Source: Acephala macrosclerotiorum (taxonomy: Eukaryota > Ascomycota > Leotiomycetes > Helotiales > Mollisiaceae). From it: a stretch of DNA of 64,000 nucleotides. Position 1 is the first letter of the stretch. Each line of letters opens with the position of its first letter. The notes beneath the pieces were generated by a model. It had not been told where the DNA came from. It made no database searches and saw nothing but the letters and a program-made list of their open reading frames with translations. The DNA lies in NCBI GenBank assembly GCA_014904845.1, contig MU119316.1, positions 104,264 through 168,263 on the forward strand. Reading direction: 5' to 3'. This document shows positions 25,470 to 37,011 of the stretch, piece by piece. Made by a program: the position numbers and the translations under genes.

Positions 25470-26475
25470 AATCGTTTAATACTTTAAATTGCTTTTTTTC
25501 AATCAAGTTCGCACTAAGTCGTAAGATTACTAATAAATTTCGAATGACAAGTTTTTTGCTCTCGATAACAAGTTTCAAAAAAAACAAAATAAACTATTCT
25601 AAGAATCTATTTATTATAAACTCACATATTTTTCAATGTTTTTTTCTCGTTTTGTTTTTTAAGTTGAATATTCTCGCAGTACGAACTTATACTTTATTAC
25701 TATATTTGATTCGAAATCGATCCAATCAAATATTTGTAGAACGTTCGTACTTGATCTAGTACTCAGTAGATTAGCGACAAAATGGTTAATTGTTCGTGTA
25801 GTTTTGTTTTCTCAATAATATGCAAACTAAATAATAGTAAACCGTTCGTTGTATCAAAATATGCAACTTTGATTAGAAGCTCGAAGTCACAGTATAAAAT
25901 CGCTATTCTTTTGCCGTATTACGAATCTATTCAAGTTCGTGATTATCGATAGATCCACTGGTTGAACTTCCAGAAAAAGAGCTTTGTTCGATGATTACGC
26001 TTTTTATTTGATTGAATTGTATCAATTCTTCTATCGAATAATTAGTCTTGTAAACAATCACTAAAAGCAATAAAAGAATGTAATATAAATCGCTGGATGG
26101 GATTTTTTTGTCTAATTTCAATTTGTTCTGGCAAATTACACTTATGCCTTGAAATAGCAAATTCTGATAATTAAACGTTCGCGTGGCTCTAAAATGGTTT
26201 GCAAGAGATTTAATCGTTTTGAAAGCTCGACTCAATAAGCCTTTCTCTCTCTTTCAATATTACGCAGTTCACTAAAGAGATTTAATTGTCTAAATCGTGG
26301 AAAGTTGACGAGACTAACGCGTATGACTGAAATTTGTAAAACATTCTAATAATTCTATTTAGTAGTTGCACTTACAATTAAAACTCATTTCAATGCGAAA
26401 CTATACATTTCATAGAAGAATAGAATTCCACTTGCGATTCTGCTTACTACGCTCATTATTACTCACTCTCGAGTC
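25470..26475. other. No gene recognised; one minus frame
   Basis: A 102-codon minus frame at 25927-26235 ends SFSGSSTSGSIDNHELE and holds YKTNYSIEELIQFNQIKSVI. It lies downstream of the methyltransferase relic on the same strand, but nothing shows it belongs to it. Confidence 0.35.
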
Positions 26476-27660
26476 TCAATCGCTAATTGCTATAACTATT
26501 CTCTCTTTAAGTCTCTGCTCATAGATTATATGCAACGGCATATGACTATGAATCTGCTTATCTATATACTTCTTTCTTATCTCCACTAATCGCATTTCCA
26601 CTTGTTCTCGTCTCCACTTTAAGCCTCTAGTCATCGACCCCAGCGCAATCGCTTGAGTACTATCAAGCAAAACCGCTTTCCAATACAATTCTACCGTTTT
26701 CAACGTTTTATTATTCGGCCATCTATTTATCGGTACATAGAAAATTCTTGTCGTTACATTAGTAAATCTTGTATCGCGCATTATATCGATTAGTAGTATT
26801 GTTGCATCGAAGTTGATACTCAAACTAACGAGTCTATCGCTAACGAGACTTTAGTATTCCGCGATTGAATGATCTGATAACATGCTTTTATCGTGGCAAT
26901 AGAAACAGTAGTGGATTTCTTGCATTTTTATTTACTCTCTCGACTTGAGATGTCTATTTCAACGTCAGAAAATGCTTGATCTTATTATAATACACTAAAC
27001 TCACTTCAATGTTTAGCGTATCAATTTAAACCAATCTCGAATAATTATAACTATATATCGAGAGTATATATAATCAAAGTAATGTCTTGAGTAGAACTAT
27101 AGACTTTCGATATCATCGATTATAAATCTGACGTTCGGCGGAACTTAATTGAATTGAATAAAATTTAAATCGATACTTAAAATGTTTGTACTTAGATATT
27201 GATCTCTTACTATAAAGAAATTAATTCAAGTTTTATCCAAGTCTCGCTGACTAAACTTACTAGTAATACTCCATATTCCAATTCCAGTACTTATATTTAA
27301 AATGTTTTGTAGATTTATTTCTATAGAAACAAAATAAAATCAGTAGTAAAAACTTATTACTAGAGCATGTATCATATTCTCTCTATTTTACTCTAATTTA
27401 TCATTCGAAAAATTGTAGCTCTTTTCGCGAAACTTGTAATATCGACGACTATTCTCGAATACGTAGTTTTTAATACTCGATACTAATAATATTGATACCG
27501 TTTTAACGCTATCTATTTCGTAGTTTGCATCGCACATACTAACGCTATTATCAATATCGATTGAAATCTCTACTAATTGTAGTGTTTACTGTTCTTCGAA
27601 CAATTCTATATATATAGTAGAATCGCTCGAGAGAATAATCATAGAAGCGACTATTGCGAG
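26476..27660 (-). pseudogene. SAM-dependent methyltransferase (TAM domain, LaeA/UMTA-like), decayed
   Basis: Reading leftward from 27660, the expected landmarks of this fungal family appear in order. A Ser/Asp-rich N-terminus is followed by IKNYVFENSRRYYKFREK, the usual segment before the SAM fold. Motif I reads NILNISTGIGIW (family form ILDIGTGTGIW). Next come QYLSTNILSIDLNFIQFN-stop-VPPNVRFIIDDIE and a C-terminal part (YVPINRWPNNKTLK, then QAIALGSMTRGLKW and QIHSHMPLHIIYEQ) that ends at 26476. Gly-to-Ser changes and stops are RIP-like. A 51-bp GT-AG intron, 27210-27260, must be removed to read through motif I. Family members act on secondary-metabolism regulation or substrates; the substrate here is unknown. 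As cargo it is not a transposon gene, yet it is RIP-damaged. Confidence 0.85.
27210..27260 (-). other. 51-bp intron in the methyltransferase relic
   Basis: Donor GTAAGT at 27260 and acceptor TATAG ending at 27210. Splicing joins IWSIT to IRDQYLSTNIL, matching the uninterrupted family sequence. Length is typical for ascomycete introns. Confidence 0.75.
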
Positions 27661-30600
27661 ATTGTATTTCTAATAGATATTATAAGAAAAAAAGACGTTA
27701 AAAAAAAGAGTACATATTTTAATTTGTTTGATATAATATATATTAGAATTCGAGATCGAGTTGTGATATTTATGCGTTTGTTTGCTTTTTTGTAGAATTA
27801 ATCGATGGCTATTACCGAGTTCTGGGACGGCAATTGCCGTATTGCAAAGTCTACTATTTAGATTAGAATTAATAAAAAGTAAAAAGCGTAAAATGAGATA
27901 TAATAAATTGCAAATCTTATTGAAAAGCATAATCAGTGTACTAAAAACGCGAATAACAAAAATTGTCGACTTGAAAAAATACAAATAAATGATTTTTATA
28001 AAGTTGAACTCTATAATACGTTCGCTTTTGACTGTTTTCACTAATCAATTCGCTCTTTCGAGTTGTCTAAGGCAGGACACTAATAGTCGCTAGTAGTCGC
28101 TAGTAGTTACTGTTGTATATCGCTAAAATAATCAATCATAAGACTTTTCTCGGCAAAATCTCACAAGGCGTGTTCCATGGTTCTCGATATATGTCGCTCC
28201 AATAATCTTTCTTTAATACTTTAAAAAGCATTTTGTTCGAGCTTTTTCGATACGCAATAAAATTTTCTTTTCATTCGAATTTAAAATCCGAGACCATGGT
28301 TCTCCAAAGGCTGATAGTCTATAGTAGCGCAGTCTTTATTTACAACGCTTTTTATTTAATAAGTTGCACGTTTTATATTGACGCCAAACAGAATAATTAA
28401 AGTAATTGAGCGAAAAAATATTATATACTTAAAAACTTATTCGAATTTCTTTACTTCGATACACTACTACTATTCAAGATTTTCTATCAAACTTTGTATC
28501 AATTGATCTATAATTCTAATTCTCTTTTCTCTTCGCTCGCTGATTTTTTTCGAGGTTCTTTTCTCTGCAATTTGAATCTCACCATTTAATAGATTAACTC
28601 GAAGAATATTACAATCCGTATCTGAAAAAAGCAATAAAATAATTCAATCATTAAAAACTTTGTTTTTTGAATTATTGCTTTATTTACAAAGATTATACCA
28701 AGTATTAATCGCTCGTTTTTGCGCAAACGTTCTACAAGTGACCTTGTAATAATCTATCTATACCGATAATACAACGAGAAATTTGAGTTCTTCGTGACTT
28801 TCTTGGCGCTTTTTTGCTCTCGAATTAGTATAACTCATCTCGATAGCGTCGATTCTCTTACAGATCAGATTTATGATTTGACGTACAATTAAATTGTCAT
28901 TTTAACTTCGTATTAACATTTATTAATTAAAAACTTAGCCATATATTACATATTTCATTTTTTCCAATTGTAACGTCAATTATAAACTTCTATTTATTTT
29001 CTTTTAATATATTGACTTTAAACTGAAATCGCATAATCGGATCTTTTATCAATTTGATTTTACACGTATAATCCAATTTAAATATTAAATTTTCGATAGT
29101 AATCTCCAAGATTTTTTTAGCGACTAGTGTAATATTAATACTGAAAGTATAGAGATCGACGAAAATATTAGAATCGTTGGCAAAGGCCTTAATATCGCGT
29201 TATTAGCTCAAAACGTGTTTCACGTAATACGCTACATATTACATACGAAAACGGCTCGATTACTCGACGTGCAAAAAGTTGAAACTCTCTATTATATAGT
29301 ATATATTATTACTTTACAAAAGTAATATAGTAAAGCAAAATTTGATAATCGAATATACTATCAAATATAGTCTTTTTAGTTTTCACTAATAAAAAGCGCG
29401 ACAAAGACTTCCAAGAAAAGACTTTTGATTCAAGTTCTCGATATAAGTTCAGCAAAGCAAATCCAATGTAACTTCAAATTTTTAGACTTATTTGAATTAC
29501 TCAAATGAAACGTAAAAACACAAATCTAATATTAATTTGAGCGATTATTCACTCAATTGATTCTTATAACAATATTTTCTTGCACTAAAACGTAATAAAT
29601 AGTTCGAATAATATTTCCAAAGTCGTATTATGCATATATTAAGATTTAATTAAATATTAATATTTTTTTTTTTCGGTGTACTATAAGTCGAAAAAAGTAA
29701 TAGTATTGCGAAAATAAAGAGTTTTAAAGTAGTTATAATCTTTGATTTATTCATTTAAACGCTTATTATAAGTCTTAAAATTTGCGCTTACTTTTTAAAG
29801 TATTCTTTATTTGCAAATAACTAATAATAAGAATCAAATTTGTTGACTTTTGATACTTTTAGTATTTGGACTATAAACTCGCGAAGTTTATTTTGAGAAT
29901 AATTTCGATTTTGCTCGTTTGTAAGTTTAATATTTGAAGTATTTTAAAAACTGGCAATTTACTAGTAGAAGTAAATTCACGCAGAAAAAGCGTTATATGC
30001 ACGATAATAGTCGTTTAATGGACTCAGTATTCATGTTCAATATAGGATACTATTGCGAAGTATCGAGAAAATATTATTGATTCTTATTATTGTTTACATG
30101 GAACTCGGTAAACTGATAAGTCGATAAAGGAAAATGGTTATTGCAATTGTTTAATTTAAATACTATCAAGTTCGTTAGTAAGCGATGATTGAGTGTTTAA
30201 ATGAACGAAATATAGTGAAAGAACACAAAAAGAAAAGCAAATTCACAATCTCTTATAGCGAAAAAACTCTATTTCTATATTAAAATCATACTATTTCGTA
30301 GAATATCTCAACTCATGTTTATTGACTAAGACTCAAAAGTTCATTATCACGAAATCTATACAGTAAATACACAATTCAGAAAATATATTAGTCTTTTATT
30401 ATATTAGATCTAGATATACTTATTAAAAGAGAATTTCTTGAATTACGCCGATTTTCTCGAATATTCGTTCGATTAGAAAAAGGCAAACCGTGTAAAATAT
30501 TCAACGATTTCTACGCTTTTATTTGTGTGTTTATTTTTAGTCTTATGTGCGAATAAAAAAATGAAGTAATTATCAAAACTGGACCGTCGATTGTAATATC

Positions 30601-31599
30601 GTACACTACAACCTTAGATTGCCTCTCGCTGTTCGTAAGTATATTATAGTCGAAAATAATATTTACTCGATTTTGCTTTTTCTCATTTCAGATTTTTGTA
30701 ATTAAACAACAAACGTTTATTGTATTCGTGATATACAATTCTATGCAGACTTTTTCAATCAATTTCGTATCGATTTGATCGAAAGAAAAATAGATCTTCG
30801 TAAGTTGATTTAAGCGAGTACAAAAAAAAACTCGTACTAGAGACTTAATTGAAAATAGACTTATGATTAAAAAAATCTACAGCGCTTGAATCTTGAATCA
30901 GCAATTACTATAGTTCTATTTGCAGATATAGAGCTTACGATCAATCTAATTATATCGCTGTATATACAATATCAAAACTTTGAATACATATATATAGTTT
31001 AGTTAAAAGAGTATTCTTTTTAGACTATTGAGAAAAAAATACGTAGAAAAAAGTATATTGCAAACAAAAAAAAGAAAAACTATGAAAATAGTTTGTAAAA
31101 TAAATACTTTGAATTTAGAGCTAGAGAAAAAGTCATACGTAGTAAACATAAGAAGCAAAAAAAGATAGAAAAGTGCGTTTTGTGATTTGCGAATGTAACA
31201 ATGATCAGATTTGCACGATTATATATACTTTGTAAGTTTTAGCGGTTTTCGAATTTCTTGATTCATAAAATTTTTAATTGCAATTTACTTTGATTGTAAT
31301 CACTTTAATTTCAATTACTTTATTTACAGTCTCGATTCTATATCTCTCAAAAGAGTATCAAGAAACAGCAATTATATATTATATTTTATTACGTGAAATT
31401 AAAAAAAAAATTAAATTTTTCTTTTATTGAACATTTTTACATTTTAATAAAAAACGTATAATTTATTGAGTGAGAATTGCCAGGGACAAGTCTCTTACAA
31501 GACTATCGATATTCTATTTTTTATGACTTTTTTATTCTTTTCATTTTTCTAGAAAAATTCTATTTCTTTTGTTTTTCTTAGAATTGCACTTTTCTATGT
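27661..31599. other. No gene recognised; weak frames only
   Basis: Most of this 3.9 kb is AT-rich without readable protein. A plus-strand piece at about 29153-29500 looks like former coding sequence (ENIRIVGKGLNIALLAQN, YILHTKTARLLDVQKVETLY) but matches nothing I know. Frames at 27670-28041 overlap on both strands and are not trusted. Confidence 0.4.
28084..28110 (+). repeat. 10-bp tandem repeat TAGTCGCTAG
   Basis: About 2.7 units, the last one changed (TAGTTACTG). Short and local. Confidence 0.7.
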
Positions 31600-31914
31600 C
31601 TTGTAGTAATATATTCTTCGGAAGAAAATAGACGATTTACTAGATTAATATCAGTACTAGTTGTATATATCAATCGAATGTCTATTTACAATCTCTACTA
31701 TAAGTAGCGACTACGACACATAATCTCTAGATCTGTACGTAGTATATCGACTATACTTGCAAATAATCAAAACTACGTCAATATTATCGAATTGCTTTAA
31801 TTCGTAGACTTTTTTAATCAAAGTATTTTTTCTTTTGTTTATATTCTCATTTTTTCGTTTTTTTTTAATTTTCTCGTTATTGCGTTTAATAATTTTAGTA
31901 TTCATTTTATACAA
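31600..31914 (-). pseudogene. MADS-like (SRF-type) DNA-binding protein fragment
   Basis: The frame runs without a stop from 31914 to 31713: a Lys/Arg/Asn-rich start with ATG at 31903-31905, then KRKNTLIKKVYELKQF, DNIDVVLIICKYSRYTTYRS and RDYVS, followed by TAG where SW is usual in related fungal proteins, then SLLIVEIVN. The order KRK-x-TLIKK-x-YEL, then DVxLII and a short Tyr-rich strand, is the MADS-box layout (basic N-terminal helix, then beta strand). Typical function is nuclear, dimeric DNA binding. It is truncated to about 70 codons plus a damaged tail. Call based on pattern memory, so moderate. Confidence 0.55.
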
Positions 31915-32990
31915 AATTTAATCCAATAATCGAAAAACTTTCTCTATATTACTTAAGCGATTTAAAAGCCGTTTTATTGTTTAAAGCGTTGTTTTATCAA
32001 AGATTCTCTATTATTAATAGTTGTTTTTGAAAATTCTCTTGTACTAATAGTCAATAAATGCACTAGAAACTAGATATAAATGCCGAATTTAAACCTGTAA
32101 AAGGGCTTGATCAAGTTCTCTAAATCAATATAGTTAAAAACCGAATTTGAATCTCTCAATTCTAAGAATAGACTTCTCGCAATCAATTTTCTCTTTTATA
32201 ATGCGCGGTTTCAGCTTTTCTCGTTTTTGCTCAGTTCGTTCTTTCGACTACGTTTGAAAAGCCTTTTCCACGATCGATCTTCTTTCGCACGATATCACTA
32301 CTCAAGAAACGCGCTTCGAAGAAGATCAATTCGCTTCGCTTGTTATAAGCGATAAACGAGAAAAATTAATTACTTTGCGAGAGAAATATTGTACTAATTT
32401 GAAAACAAGTTTCAAAGAAAATCAAACTAAAAATCAACAATTTTAAAAATACTTTTAATTTGTATTATTTGTTTCATTTTTTTAAGTCTTTTCTATTTTA
32501 AGTATTTATTCAATAGTAAATATAAAGTTTTACTGTTTGTATTCTATTGATCTTGAAAAGTGTTTCTCTATTATTGATACTACCGACGACTTTATTTACT
32601 ACCAGCCTCTTTTTGCGATTTTACTTCAGATAATAATTGAGAAACAAAAGACTTCAATTTTTCGTTAATATCGATCTTTTTCCTTGGAATCAAAAACAGT
32701 ATATTACTTCCGTTGACGATCGCAACTTGGAAACACATTAATAGAATCAGAATATTCAAATCAATATTATACAATTTTATCTGTTTTTTTTTCTTTATGT
32801 ATTTTACTACTATTCGCTCGATTTTGAACGAATCAGAAAAATCAATAAGAAGACTTTGAACAATTCTCTATACGTCTCGTTCTCGTACTTTGAACGTGAT
32901 TCGAATAACGCTCGAGTTCTCTTGAGTTAGTAGAGTTGAAATCTGTAGAAATAAACTCGTTGAAATAAATAATAGAGAATATAATCGTAC
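31915..32990. other. No gene recognised
   Basis: A 60-codon minus frame at 32592-32774 ends in LKSFVSQLLSEVKSQKEAGSK and is less damaged than its surroundings. It lies just downstream of the DUF3723 relic on the same strand but is not joined to it by any visible frame. Confidence 0.35.
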
Positions 32991-35900
32991 TTATTGCTTT
33001 TTAGATCTAGTAGTTTCTATTGTCTCCGATTCTTGATCGACTGTAATAATAAAACGCTTTTGAGATAACTCTATATCTCTCTCTAATTCGATTGTTTTCT
33101 CTTCTTTTTACCTCACTTGATCTCGCTTCTCTTCTCGCTATTTCTCTTGTTTCTATCGATTTTCTTTACGTCTTATTATTTTCTTTTTCTCTTGTTTCAA
33201 TTTCTTTTGCTCTCGTAGTTTTTATACAAACTCTTCGTACAACTTTTTTCAATCAAACTTTTTTTATTTTGAGTTCTTCTATTGCCCGATAATTAGATCG
33301 TTTACCGAAGCCTGCGAATTGTAAACAACACTTGAACTGAAGTCTACTACTACCGGTTCTTGATTTGATCGATCATTTGTTTGAACTCGTCGCCGTTTTT
33401 GTACTTGGCCGACAATAGACAAACTCATTTGATTTTTAGTAGCACTAGAAACAACGCTCTCTATATCAATTTGTATGTAACGCTTTCTAGTTCGCTTCGA
33501 ATCTTTGAGTGACTTCTCTTGATCCCGTCTATTCTGTTCTCAAATCTTTTGTCGTTGCGTTTCTTTTTCTTGCTTTTTTTACTCTTGCTTCTCTTGTGTC
33601 TATTGATGTCTCTTTTTTTGTTTTAAGTTTTCTTGTACTTGTAAAATTTATTCCAATTTTTCTTACAAGTTTTCTCGCTTTAATCTCTTCTTTATTCTCT
33701 CCAACTTTAGTCTCTTCTACTCTAGTCTCTGTTTCTCTTACTCCAATTTTTCTTACTCGATTTTCTCTTGTTTTAGTTTCTGTCTTTTTTGCTTCAGTTT
33801 TTCTTGTTTCAATTTTTTCTACTCCAATCTCTGTCTTTCTTACTCAAGTCTCTTTTGCTCTAACTTTTCTCGTTCGATTTTCTCTTACTTTAGTTTCTTT
33901 TGCTTTAGTTTCTGTTTTTCTTGCTTCAGTCTCTTCTACTTAAGTCTCTCTTGCTCTAATCTCTATTTTTCTTATTCAAGTCTTTTTTGCTCAAATCTTT
34001 TTTATTTCAATCTCTCTCGTTCGATTCTTTTTTACTCTAGCCCCTTTTATTGCTTGCTTACTTGATCGTTTACTAGAGGCTATAGATTGCGAGCAGTATC
34101 TGAACTAAAGTCTACTACTACCAGTTCTCGATCATTTGTCTAAGTTTATTGACGTTTTTGGCCCGTAGCAAAGAAACTCTTTTGATTTCCGACGGCACCA
34201 AAAACAACGCTCTTTATATCAATTTGCGTGTGACGCTTTTTAGTTTGCTCGAAATCTTTGAGTGTTTTTTCTCGTACTCGTGCTTTTTTTTCTCGCTTTT
34301 TTTATTCTCGTGTCGCTTGTCGCTACCCCTTCTTTTTCCGCCTCTTTTGTTCTCACTTCTTTTGTTTCTACTTCTATTGTTCTCGCTTTTTTTGCTCTTG
34401 TTTGTCTTGTTCTAATTGCTCTCGCTCTCGTAGATTTTGTGCCAATCTCTTTTGCAACTGCTTCTACTTCAGTCTCTACCGTTTCAACTTCTTTTAAACT
34501 TACTACTTTTGATCTCGCCGTTTCCGCTTCTCGCGCTCTAGCCGCTCTTGCTCAAGTCTCTTTTGCTTCTTCTCTTGTTTCAGTCTCTTTTGCTCTTGTT
34601 CCAGTTCCAGTCTCTCTCGCTTTAATCTCTCTTGAACTTGCTACTCTTATTCCCGCCGTTTCCGCTTCTCGCGCTCAAGTTTCTCTCACTTTAATCTTTC
34701 TTGTTTCAGTCTTTTCTACTCCAATTTCTCTTATTCCAGTTTGTTTTGTTTCAGTCTCTTTTGTTCTCGTCGCTCTTGTTTTTGTCTCTCTCGTTCTTGT
34801 CTCTCCCGTTTTTACCGTTCTCATTACTTCGCTTTCGCTTTCTCTAATTCTTTACACTTCAATTTCTGCTGTCCAGACTGCTTTATTCTATTCACTTCCG
34901 GCTTTTGAGATACTGATAGTCCGATTCGTTGAACACGTTGTTCCGAGAACTGGAAGAGATTAAAACCGCTATTTATACCAAGATCCGCCGATTTACCGAA
35001 AAAAGTCAAGTATACAAATCGACGCACAAAAAATAACGTGATCTTTTCGCTTTGCTTATTACTTTTATAGTGCATATGTAGTATAAAGAAGTACTTACTG
35101 TTTTGTTACTGAGTATTCTCGTTTAGAAACCCGCATCGCTTTCTTGCCGTATCAAGATTGTTACAAACGAGAATTAAACTCGAATACTCACAAGAAAACG
35201 AAATAACTATCGCAAACAATCTTACGATTTGCACTACATTAGTTTCCAAGACGGTCTAATCGTACTAATAGCGATCAGGTTTTCGAGCTTTGAGTAGAGC
35301 ATTAAGCGCAATCTCACTATCCGATGATCGTTGCTTCAAAGTATCGATCTCGTCAAATACAAATTCTACTCGATAAACTAAATTCGCTTCTCTTAATAAG
35401 ATCTTCTCGTTCGCTCTCTAGATTTCAGTTTTGACGAACAAATCTTTACTCTTTTTTTTTGCGTTCGACGACATCTCCTAGTAATCTCGTATCGCGAAAA
35501 GTCACAAGTGCCGATATTTTAAATCGAAGCGATTTACAACTCGTTTTAATCTGTCTACGATAATGAACTCGGCAATTTCAACGACATATTAATCGCTTGC
35601 CTTTTCCGTATAAAAGAACTTCTTATTAAAAACGGTGCGAATTGTGTCTCTACGCGATACTTTTACTGATCGCTTCAAACAATCGATACACGCGTAAAAG
35701 TATTTGAGATTCTCAAAGAAAGTGAAAAGCGAAAAGATAAAATAGTCGATAAAGTGCAACTCACTTTAAATCGCTTCACGCTTCTCTTAATTAAACAAAC
35801 TGCAAATCTAATTACTCAGTATTTACTTTTGCAAGATTCGAGCGTCTCGCTTAAAGTATCTCGAGACTTTGAACTCGAATATTTTAATAGTAATTTGATT

Positions 35901-36826
35901 CACTCTTTGAAAAGCGGTCTCGTTTCTACGAAGAATTTTGTCGAAAACTCTGTAAAAAGTCTTTCTAATAAGCTCGAAATAGTGTAGAGCTTTTTGTACG
36001 TAGTATAAACAAATAAACAATCCAACGAAGAATAAACTTATTTCGTCGCACTTTATATCGAGTATTTTATACACTGTACTAATTCTCATGCCGTTCCACA
36101 GTCCGAGAATATCTAGCAACTTGTCAAACGCAACAACGAACTCTCTATTTCTATGATCGCAGAACTGTCGAAAGTTCTACCGCTTATAGTCGAAAAAATG
36201 GACTTTCTACCGTTTCTTGAAACAAACGTTGCTTTCTCGCTTATATTACCGGATCTTGCGATAGATTTTTTTATCGGATAATTTTTCTTCGTTCGAATAT
36301 TCTTCAATTAGAGTCGTTCTAAGCTCCGGGTTAACGTTTAAAGAAAGGATTAATAAGTCTCGTTTTTGCGTCTTTAAAAGATGCTTATACTTGCGAGATA
36401 TAAATCAATCGTTTACTATACATCTATCGAAAATAAAATCTCTCGAGCGGTCTGAATGCGATAACGTTTATAAAAACACGTAAAGCGATAATCCGCGGCA
36501 AATTTCAGCACAAAAAAATCGTTATCGAGATTACTTAGTAATTTTTCCGACGATATCTCAAAAACGAGAATAGTATCGTCCAAATCAAACTGTTTAATTA
36601 CAGTAAAAATATAATTTCGAGAGTTTAATCGATGGATGTTCTTATATGATTTCTTGTTCTCTCGAAAGATCTCTTTTATTCTCTCGATATTCTTCCGATT
36701 AAACTCTCTCGACTCGTTCTACTGGAAATGAAATACTTCGAGTCTAATACGTGCGGTATTTTTATACTTGACAAATCGCTCTATCTCGAGTCTTAACTCT
36801 TGTTTAAAGAACCGAGATCGACGCAT
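32991..36826 (-). pseudogene. DUF3723 family protein with C-terminal coiled coil, decayed
   Basis: Starts at ATG 36824-36826 (MRRSRFFKQELRLEIERF). Family landmarks follow in order: ARIRLEVFHFQ-stop-NESREFN, RKNIERIKEIF, YRIQTAREILFSID, then TAG TAA where family members have WW, then TIDLYLAS; SDKKIYRKIR-stop-YK; FDKLLDILGLWNGMRISTVY and KILDIKCDE. The last ~650 codons are an Arg/Glu/Gln/Lys coiled coil (KQEKLKQKRQKLKQE, with TAA or TAG where Gln is expected), ending near SQKRFIITVDQESETIETTR and TAA at 32991. A length of ~1,280 codons fits the family. The biochemical role is unknown; DUF3723 genes are reported as recurrent Starship cargo. A -1/+1 indel near 36400 and an internal in-frame duplication (separate entry) are visible. 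Its start is 185 bp from the divergent kinase-like relic. Confidence 0.85.
33300..34275 (-). repeat. In-frame internal duplication in the DUF3723 coiled-coil region
   Basis: The segment holding TNDRSNQEPVVVDFSSS (33300-33500) recurs as TNDRELVVVDFSSDT (34065-34275). Anchors are offset by 753 bp (ACAACGCTCT at 33451 and 34204) and 768 bp (AGTCTACTAC at 33341 and 34109). Both offsets are multiples of three, so the copies stayed in the same coding frame before RIP. Confidence 0.75.
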
Positions 36827-37011
36827 TTTACAAATATGTATTTCAATTACATCGAAAATTCATCATATTTTAAAACGATAATAGAAAGTATTTAAAAAAA
36901 GGAAAAGAAAAGAGAATAAATAGAATTATCAATTCGAGATAAAATAAGAGAATCAAATTCTATTGCTTTCTATCTCTAATTCAATCAAAGTCTTAATATA
37001 GTAGTCTCGAC
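36827..37011. promoter_or_regulatory. Divergent intergenic region between DUF3723 and kinase-like relics
   Basis: The 185 bp between two oppositely oriented gene starts are A-rich and contain AAAGGAAAAGAAAAGAG-type purine tracts. It presumably once held both promoters; no specific site is recognised. Confidence 0.3.

Noticed and set aside
33509..33943. 144-codon plus frame
   Set aside because: Same antisense effect; the minus strand reads as a Gln-rich coiled coil with TAA/TAG at Gln positions.
34262..34963. 233-codon Ser/Val/Leu-rich plus frame, looks like a membrane or secreted protein
   Set aside because: It is antisense to the Arg/Glu/Gln/Lys coiled coil of the DUF3723 relic, and its composition is the predictable complement.
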